Below, in pieces: positions 56,837-64,000 of a stretch of DNA of 64,000 bases. Both the position numbers and the translations under genes were made by a program. The notes below the pieces were generated by a model that saw only the letters and a program-made list of their open reading frames with translations, was not told the DNA's origin and did not search any database. Source of the stretch: Tupaia tana (lineage: Eukaryota > Chordata > Mammalia > Scandentia > Tupaiidae); NCBI GenBank assembly GCA_026018925.1, contig JAKSZU010000013.1:2666001-2730000 (forward strand), written 5' to 3'. How positions within the stretch are numbered: the stretch's first letter is position 1; the number at the start of each line of letters is the position of its first letter.

Positions 56837-57754
56837 ACTGACTCTGATTTCTTAACAGAGTATAGATTTATATATAAACCTTTGTTAACGTCAACACAGA
56901 TTATTGCCCCATAGACTCCCCTATATGTGAAGGGGGAGGTTAATACTTTAAAACTGGATGGTGACAAATATCACCTTAAACACAGTTACATCTGGCTACG
57001 CTGGTTGGGTTGTAACAGAATACCCTGTTTGATATTTCCTTTTTTCAGTTTATGATGTAAGATCTGTCAACACAAAGTATAAAGTCACGATTATCCAATA
57101 GGGTATTGTGTAAGGCAACATGATCCCACACCATTATGCTGTTTGCTGTCACCTGGTAGAGGTATTAGTGGCTCAAGGTTAAGTAAATTGCAGTGTAGTA
57201 GATGAAGATTATAATAGAAGAAAAGAATTTCCTAAGATGCTAGGCTATTGAAAGAAGCAAAGTTTGATGAATTCAGGAGACATCCTGCCACATGTGAGTC
57301 TCGAAGAACAGTTCTTTTCCTAAAACTAAGATCTCTCCGATTTGACTTGTGCTCCCACTGTTTTCAAACAATTAGATTAGCCTTGCATCTGGGTCTAATT
57401 GCAGGCTACAAGTTGACACTCCTTCAAACCCTTAAAGGAAATAGAACCTGGTACACTTTAAGCTCAGAATGCTTCACAAACAATATTTCTGATGTGATTT
57501 TTTTTTATAGCTGAAGGATGGGAGGAAGCTGCTTCTTTAAGACATTTAAACATTCCATTAATGATGTTAAACCTTAATATCATAACTAATTCCAATTCAG
57601 GATTCAATGGCCCTGGCTGGAAAAAAAAGGGTTCTCCCCATAGTTTATGAGCACCCCAAGGAAAACCCTTGGATTTTGAGGATAATAATTGTGACTAAGG
57701 TCAAGTTACAATCAGGGGTTACTCGGGGTACCATTTTCATCAGCTACCAAGAAT

Positions 57755-57935
57755 TTGGGGCTCTGGGGCTCATTTCTAGGAGCTGGCACAGCAGATTTAG
57801 AAGCTATGAGGAGAACTCTTGCTGACACTGTTAACAGAATTGCTAGAGCCAGTGCCAGAGCTGTTGGAGTTCAACAGAGGTCTTTACACACTCTGACTGA
57901 GGAGTGCAACATTACTAGTGTACTAAAATTACACA
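57755..57935 (+). pseudogene. Retroviral env transmembrane remnant, copy B
   Basis: The frame after GGCTCTGGGGCTCATTTC shows a small-residue, fusion-peptide-like stretch, then a heptad region (ADTVNRIARASARAVGVQQ). It stops matching copy A after GACTGAGGAGTGC, so the disulphide motif present in copy A (15,995-16,020) is lost here. Non-functional. Confidence 0.5.
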
Positions 57936-58149
57936 GAACACAAGTCTTGAAACTGAATTTTCTCCAACTAGAAGGAGAAACCAAAATAAACCAAGAGACT
58001 TCAAGGCCCCTCATAAGTCAATGTCTCTAGTGGCTCGGTTGTGGCCACTGCCCTGCCAGGAAGATCCCAACTTGGGAGTAAATGGACCTAGAGCAGGTAG
58101 CCAAGCACTCCAGTATGGAAAAGCCTAATAAAAACTATCAGAATCAGTC

Positions 58150-58330
58150 CAGCCAGTATGTGATGGTAAGGAGGCTGGATCCCATGTGGATGAAAGTGAG
58201 GTTTGAATCCCAGACCTGGCAGCCAAAAAACAAGCCAATAGATTTTCGCTTGATCACTTCCATGGTGAGGGGATCAGGGGATGGTTGTGCTTTCTCAGTT
58301 TTCTTCTATATCTATAGCAAATAAATAAAA
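58150..58330 (+). mobile_element. Degenerate SINE, copy B
   Basis: Counterpart of 16,470-16,742: GTAAGGAGGCTGGATCCC, GAGGTTTGAATCCCAGACC, CTTGATCACTTCCATGG. The middle is shortened. Confidence 0.7.
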
Positions 58331-59425
58331 CTATCAGAATCAACATCACCAGAACTCTGAAAGATAGCCAACAGTTCATAGCAACTAAGTATAAAGACAT
58401 ACTGAACTTTTTTTTTCTGTTTCTTTTTTTTTTCCAATTTATTTATTTGCATTCATTCTCTGAACATCATTACAGCATACAAAATGAGATTTTCCATCCA
58501 AATTACACTATATATTGTCTCAATCAAGCACATCAACAAACATGTTATTGTCAGCAAATGATCTTCCATTTCTTGTCTTCTGTATGTTTTGCTTTTTTCC
58601 CCCCATCCTAGATTCTCTATCTCTTACCCTCTGCCATCTCCCACTCTCCTCCCACAGTCTCTGGTATCTATGTTTGCTTTCTATACTGTTTTCTCCTCAC
58701 ATTTTATTGTAACGCCAAAGACCCTAATCAATCCAAATACCCTCATAGCAAACACAGGTGATACCCACATTTCCATGAACACAAGTCTTACTTTACGTAT
58801 CCTATACAGTAGCACCTAGCTGTGGCTACATATCCTACTGCAGTCATTGAATAGATATATATTTTTTTTTCTGAAACTTTTTTTTTGTAACTCAATTTAC
58901 ATTCCTTCTCTAAGCTTCATCACAGCATAGAAAATGCAATCTCCCATCCAGTACACACTGCATAGTGATACAATCATGCACATTACAAAAAATTTTCCAT
59001 TACTAGTTCCTAGAATTACTTCCACCCCTCTTTCTGACCCTCTGTCCCTTCCCACCCTCCTCTCACACCACCTCCGGTGTCTACAATTGTCCTTCATTCC
59101 CTTCCCACCCACGTTGCATTGATCACACAATTTCCTACATAATCTAACTACTTTCAATGGTGAGTTCACTCATTACTACTAAGAAAACCAGTTTTAACTT
59201 AACTCAAAGAAATGCCAAGGAACTTTGCTTAAAGCCAGGAAACAAGTTAGGATTCTGTTCAAATGGAAGGTGCATGAACTTATCAGTCTCATGTACTTTT
59301 ATCTTCTGTTCTGGTTCAATTTTCCTGATTAAATTCTGGTATATAATATTCAACTCCAGACTTGTCCCTCTGATTAAGTTGGCCACTTTCCTAGTTTTTT
59401 GACTCTTATTTCCGTGTGTCTGTGT

Positions 59426-60427
59426 TTAATTTTCTTGATACAGCACACCCTTGAGAACTTCTTGGAGATCTGGTCTGGTGCTGGTAAATTCTTTCAGGTT
59501 TTGTTTATCTGAGAATGTTCTTGTCTTTTCTTCCCACCTGAAAGATAATCTTGCCGGGTACAGTATTCTTGGCTGAAATTGCTTCTCTCGTAACACTTTG
59601 AATATATTTTCCCATTCTCTCCTCGCTCGCATTGTTTCTGATGAGAGATCTGCTGTTAGCCTGATGGGATGTCCTTTGTAGGTAACTTGATGTTTCTCTC
59701 TTGCCAATCTTAGTATCTTGTCTTTGTCTGCGGTTTTGGTCAACCTGGCTATAATGTGTCTTGGAGAAGATCTCCTTGGGTTGATTCTATTTGGGGTCCT
59801 TTGTATTTCCTGGGACTGGATCTTCAAATGCCTCTCTAGGTTTGGAAAGTTTTCTTGCAGGATTTCATGGAATAGATTATCAATGCCCTTATGGGTCTCT
59901 TCACCTTCTGGAATGCCAATTATCCGGATATTTGGACGTTTGATGGTATCCAGTACTTCTCGCATATCATTCTCAAATTTTTGAGCCATTTTCTCAGTCT
60001 TCGTGGTGGACTTTTCTAAGCCAGCCATTTTCTCTTCTACATCTGAGATTCTATTTTCTGAATGATCTAGTCTGCTTTTAATACTTTCAAGGGAGATTTT
60101 GACTTCTTGTATTATAGACTTCATCTCTAGCAGTTCCGTTTGAGTCTTTTGTAAAGTGTGTAATTCCTCTTTTAGATCTTGCAAGAATTTCCTCATCTCC
60201 TGGAACTCGGCAACTTCTTTCTCCTTTCTCTTTAGCAGTTCATTATCTCTCTTTTCTTCCATCTCTGTTAGCTTCGACATTACGAATGTTCTAAATTCCT
60301 TATCAGACATTTCCCTGACTTTCACCGAACTGCTTGTGGATGAAGGAGAGTTACTCTTTTCCATTGGAGGAGAGGTATTTTCTCATTTTCCCATATTTCT
60401 CGTGATCCGACGGTGATTTCTTGTCAT
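59426..60427 (-). pseudogene. HAL1-like ORF1, copy B (one early stop, otherwise open)
   Basis: ATG at 60,427 is followed by TGA at codon 15 (60,383-60,385), where copy A has CGA, so this is a CpG-type transition. From the next in-frame ATG (60,364) 312 codons are open to the end at 59,426. Coiled coil, RRM entry RPNIRIIGIPEGEE, VTYKGHPIRLTADLS and ILYPARLSFRWEE are all present. The downstream ATG could still give a protein lacking 21 N-terminal residues with all folded domains. It would bind RNA but cannot copy it. Confidence 0.92.
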
Positions 60428-60759
60428 CTGATGAATGGCGTGTTTCTTTCAAATTCATGAAGTTAAGCCTCAATGTTCAGGAGCAAGCAGACAGAGGTGT
60501 TCTAGAATCTGATTGCCGTTCTGTTGTGATCGCACACTAGCTTTGCTTGCTGGAGGCTGAATTATGAGTAGAAAATCTTCATTTCTCCTGTGCCCTGAAA
60601 TATCTAGTTCCCAGTATCCATGAGGAATCTTCTCAGAGAATGGCTCAACTCTCCTGCCACACTAGCTTTGCTTGCTGGAGGCTGAATTATGAGTAGAAAA
60701 TCTTCATTTCTCCTGTGCCCTGAGATATCTAGTTCCCAGTATCCATGAGGAATCTTCTC
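60428..60759 (-). promoter_or_regulatory. Spacer-free 5' UTR of copy B
   Basis: Two units (the 5' one partial) are followed at about 60,533 by the leader. The join reads CTAGTGTG then CGATCACAACAG, equal to copy A positions ...39,127 joined to 39,567.... Confidence 0.85.
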
Positions 60760-60901
60760 CATACTGAACTTTTGAACTTTTATTCCTGACCTGTTACCTC
60801 AGTGGCCTTGCCAGTCATTCAGGACTGGATGCTATGCATCATCATTTGCATAGAGACTTGAATGCAGACCTAGGGCAACTTTTCCTACAAAAGATAAGTC
60901 C

Positions 60902-60993
60902 TGTGACCAGCAGGTGGTGTGGTGATTAAGGTGCTGGACTCCCACATGGCTGCCCATGGTTTGAGTCCTGAATCCAGAGACTTGAAACTCAGG

Positions 60994-61029
<36 letters not shown>

Positions 61030-61175
61030 ATGCCCAAAAATCCCAAGAGAAGGATGGAGGAGATGGGACTGTGGTGTAGTCATCCTCCCTGGGGTGGAGG
61101 GTGATTTCTCACTTTCCCTCTCACCATCTCTCTCTGCCTCTCCAGTGAATACATGCACTCTATGGAAAAATCCTT
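60902..61175 (+). mobile_element. Long-form SINE with internal (GT)n
   Basis: GACCAGCAGGTGGTGTGGTG, B box GGTTTGAGTCCTGAATCC, a GT microsatellite at 60,994-61,028 in place of the ACGTGTGCGTGCGTGCC block, AAGGATGGAGGAGATGGG and the CTCCAGTGAATACATGCACT end, then AGAG-rich DNA to about 61,235. Confidence 0.9.
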
Positions 61176-61782
61176 TAAGAGAGAGAGAGAATGGGAGAGA
61201 GAGAGAGACAGAGAGAGAGAGAGAGGAAGGAAGAGAGAGACCCTCTCCTAGTTCCATCCAAGTGCTTTTGCTTTGGGCAGAAGACCATCTCTCATCTCTC
61301 TCCAGTTAGCAAACTATTTACTACAATAAGGTCTTTGTTTCTTAATTTATTTTTGTTATAAGTATCTTTTTGTTGAAAGATATTTTTGCTATATGTAATT
61401 TTATAATCACAAGCAAATGCTTTATTGGAAGAAAACCACGGAAACACTGTAGGAGCTTGTGGCATTTTCCTCACCCTCGTTCTGTGTCCCCACCTTCACT
61501 CAGTGGCACCTTGAATTAGACCAAGTTCACCCTCAGACTATGAGGGTAAATACTAGATTGGGAGGCTTCTGTTGTGGGCAAGGTCAAGGTTACAAGGTCC
61601 AGTACACATCTGATACACAGCAAGTGGCACCTGGTTCCAGAGGAAGCAGAGCAGGCCTTGACACAATCTCGGAACCTGTTTCCACATATCTTTGAGTTCT
61701 CTGAAAGACTGATACAAGGCCTCTGGGGGCAGAGAAGTGGCTACATGCAAGGCTTTTTCTCAAAACAAAGAGAGACAGACTC

Positions 61783-62097
61783 ATGATGCTGCCCAGCTGG
61801 CAGGAGGGCCTGACATCCATTCCAGAGTGGCAGGAGCTCAGCCCCACCTTCCATGACAGCTGCCTGAGTGGGGACGTGGCCAATGGACTAAGAGCTCCAT
61901 GGATTGGTGCAATTGTCCAGGAAGAGGTGGAGCTTTCATCTTGGCTCCTAGGCTCCAAGGGACTTGCAATCTCATCCTTCATCTCTTCTGAGAAGCCACA
62001 GGCTCTGGCTTCAGGACTGCCTGGCCTTGCTGCCTTCCTCGTGCTCCTAGTCAATCTGGCCTTACCCCTACTACCTGGTGGCATGGCTCCTGCCTGA
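61783..62097 (+). other. Unrecognised open frame in duplication copy B
   Basis: 104 codons starting MMLPSWQEGLTSIPEWQE-like and ending in a hydrophobic LAAFLVLLVNLALPLLPGG stretch. The homologous part of copy A is broken by a frameshift and a SINE. The open frame may be chance or an old exon; I recognise no family. Confidence 0.25.
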
Positions 62098-62441
62098 GGA
62101 ACAGCAAGGGCTGCCTCTAAGATGATGATCACAGATCTGGGACTACAGGGCTTCCTGAGGCAGGCAGCTTACCTGGGCTTTCACAGCCAGCAAGAGGACA
62201 GGAGTTGGAAGTGAGTAACAGGCAGGACCCAGGGCAATCCGTTTTCCCAGGAGGAGGGGTGGAGCCAGGAGGAGTTGGTGCTGGGAGGGAGGTGCATCGG
62301 GAGGCTGCAGTCAGGGGAAGATGCAGCAGACGCTTAGGCATCTTGCCGATCCAAGACCAAGAGCACAGAACAGGTGTTCGTGTTTTCACTAGATTAGGAG
62401 GCTTCTGTTAATATGGAGAGAGTGGGTCAAAGTGGAAGATA

Positions 62442-62755
62442 CACTCAGAGGTCTCCAGTGTCAAAATCCTGTACATGCAGTGTCTGGGAAATGATAGCTG
62501 GGTTAGTCCCCAACCAAGGGGTAATGCACAGTTCTTCCAGATGATAATAATTCCTGTCTGTAACTGTTGCATAGACCTCAAATTGCCTTCTAGTCCAAGA
62601 ACAGCGTGTGGGATAGGCCTCTACAGGCATGTGCCTTCTTTGGGAAGGGGCTTCTTGTTTTTCTTTGGCAGGCATGTGAACGATCCTTGCAAATTGTTTG
62701 AATTTGCTAAGCAGCGCTTTCAAACGATTTGCATGTTTTTCAGGCACTTTCAGAT
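62442..62755 (-). other. Unrecognised open frame with protein-like composition
   Basis: Minus-strand frame KVPEKHANRLKALLSKFKQF, then a KEKQEAPSQRR stretch and YATVTDRNYYHLEELCI, ending in a TGA near 62,445. The residue mix (Lys/Arg and aromatic balance, few Ser/Pro runs) looks like real protein. A TTTTACAG lies just upstream as a possible acceptor. It could be an exon or a processed-pseudogene piece of a gene I do not recognise. Confidence 0.35.
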
Positions 62756-62769
62756 CTATTTTTTTTAAA

Positions 62770-63870
62770 AAAGAAAACTGTAAAATATTTTAATGAGCTA
62801 AAATGATGTTGAATTTTGCTTAGATACCTTAATTGTGCCCCTCCTCCTGGGTTATTTTGGTTGTAATTTTTCACAGGTTTTCAGTTTTTCATCTATGTGA
62901 CATATATCAGATTTGTTTTTGTCTTTCATCTTATGTAAAATTGCTTGTGGGTATATTTTTCCCTAGTTGTTTCTCATTCACATTATTAACATATTCAACC
63001 AAATCCTTCTGTAAGGATAATAAGACAATATTCCTGGTTCTAAAGAATTCCATCCATCCTAAGTCTTGTTTCATTGGATCACTATTTCAATCCACAAATG
63101 TAGACTTGAACTGTTTCTAGATTGTCTAATAACTGTTTTGCTTTTGTTAGCATTTGGTCATCCAGCTTTCACTCACTTTCTGGACCTACTTCTTCTATGT
63201 TCTTTGGGGAACTAATCCTATTCTCAGGTTAAGACCATGTAAATTTATAGTTGCCTTTTCTTGACACTCTTACTTAAGGACGATATGACTCAGACTTGGC
63301 TGAAAAAATCCTTCCATGTTTTTGGGAGCAGTGATTGGTTAGGAATGAGCACATGACCCAACTGGAAAGAATAAGGTATGATGGCACTTTAGAGGGACTA
63401 GTGAGACGGGTAACAACTTTTCACCTGCATGTGAAGCTTAGAGGATGTAGCTATGAGCTTGTCAGACACAGGTGATCTGGGGGAACATGTTTCTGACATG
63501 AGCCTACCACTGGGAAAATTCTGAGACTGCCAGGTTTGAGAGGTCAGTGCATCTGATTAGACAGAAAAGAACAACCTGCCAGGGCCCTCTGAAGATGACA
63601 TCTCTAGAAGAAGCAACAATGAGATGGAAATGGATGCCTGGGCATCTTGGCGATTCAAGACCAAGTGTGAGAGTTACAGTATAGTCTCAAGGTGGTGAAG
63701 CAGACAGAGCAGGTGTTGTGTGATGACAAGTATATGGATCATTGGGGTTCATTGCATGGGGGAAAGTGAGTAAGAGACAATATTTGGCAAGTTCTTCAAC
63801 TTGGATAGGCAGAGTGCAGATTACAGGACAGTGATGACGTTAGAAGCAAAACTATCTCATTAGGCATTGA
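62770..63870. other. Unassigned DNA
   Basis: AT-rich. A short block at about 63,640-63,720 (GGCATCTTGGCGATTCAAGACC) resembles the end of the segmental duplication copies (18,216 and 62,337). Otherwise nothing recognised. Confidence 0.45.
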
Positions 63871-63871
63871 A

Positions 63872-64000
63872 TAAAATATTTTTTTAGAGTTTTTTTGCCT
63901 TAGGGCACATGTGCTCACCACAGAGACAGAGACAGTGAAAGGGGAAGTGAGAAATCACCCCCTTGGAGGATGGCCACATTGCAGTCCCTTCTCCTTCATT
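63872..64000 (-). mobile_element. SINE, cut by the window end
   Basis: T-run, TGCCTTAGGGCACATGTGCT, the CAGAGACAGAGACAG run, AATCACCCCCTTGGAGG and TCCCTTCTCCTTCATT are the 3' half of the long SINE, minus strand. The head lies beyond the window. Confidence 0.92.

Larger units (their letters stand above)
58412..60759 (-). mobile_element. ORF1-only LINE (HAL1-like), copy B, with 14-bp TSD
   Basis: Flanked by the exact repeat CATACTGAACTTTT (58,398-58,411 and 60,760-60,773). Copy A of the segmental duplication has the empty site near 16,805-16,820. On the minus strand it starts GAGAAGATTCCTCATGG, carries about 1.8 units of 125 bp, then joins directly to the ORF1 leader without any spacer. ORF1 and the same double tail as the 38-kb copy follow, ending in A-rich DNA. 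No ORF2. Confidence 0.94.
50262..62385 (+). repeat. Segmental duplication copy B
   Basis: The direct-orientation counterpart of 12,880-18,262. It additionally holds about 3.8 kb between 52,145 and 55,985, SINEs at 51,090, 56,057 and 56,574, and the ORF1-only LINE at 58,412-60,759. Substitutions and small indels are frequent, so the duplication is old, older than the youngest SINEs and the ORF1-only LINE. Confidence 0.9.

Noticed and set aside
61590..62132. 180-codon minus-strand open frame in copy B
   Set aside because: It overlaps another open frame on the plus strand, and copy A does not preserve it. No domain is visible.

Overview
This is non-coding-rich nuclear DNA of a placental mammal. 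The signs are LINE-1 (L1) elements with recognisable ORF1 and ORF2, old MIR and MLT1-type (ERVL-MaLR) repeats, many copies of one tRNA-derived SINE with A and B boxes, endogenous-retrovirus pieces and SPATA31 (testis gene family) sequences. No Alu/B1-type 7SL SINE was seen. The SINE body and its CT-rich, AAATAAA-like tail vaguely recall lagomorph C-repeats, but I cannot name the species. No intact single-copy protein-coding gene is supported.

Layout. 1-3.2 kb: a decayed class-I retrovirus remnant ending in an LTR, directly followed by a plus-strand fragment of a SPATA31 last exon with its 3' flank. 3.2-12.9 kb: old repeats (MIR, MLT1), SINEs and a 5'-truncated minus-strand L1 (7,510-10,481) with a 19-bp target-site duplication (TSD). 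12.9-18.3 kb: copy A of a diverged direct segmental duplication. 18.3-25 kb: old repeats and unassigned DNA. 25.0-31.9 kb: a minus-strand, multi-exon SPATA31 pseudogene with at least two frameshifts and three in-frame stops. 34.5-44.1 kb: a near full-length plus-strand L1 with a 12-bp TSD and a tandemly duplicated 3' UTR. Its ORF2 is split by a 3.3-kb ORF1-only LINE (half-L1, HAL1-like). 44-50 kb: SINEs, an LTR-like stretch and L1 scraps. 50.3-62.4 kb: copy B of the segmental duplication, carrying a second, minus-strand copy of the ORF1-only LINE (58,412-60,759) with an exact 14-bp TSD. 62.4-64 kb: unassigned DNA and a SINE.

The most interesting content is the ORF1-only LINE. Its 5' region is an array of 125-bp units. 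In the 38-kb copy two of the units are separated by 187-189-bp spacers that begin GTAGGG and end in a pyrimidine tract plus CAG. Removing a spacer as a GT-AG intron gives exactly the unit-to-unit junction seen in the spacer-free part of the array. In the 60-kb copy the unit is joined straight to the ORF1 leader at the position predicted by GT-AG splicing of the 38-kb structure. Both copies start at nearly the same base of the unit, share a doubled 3' tail and encode almost the same ORF1 protein, each with one simple lesion. This suggests a recently mobile, non-autonomous LINE family whose 5' UTR is spliced before retrotransposition and depends on the ORF2 enzyme of ordinary L1. That interpretation is inference from two copies.
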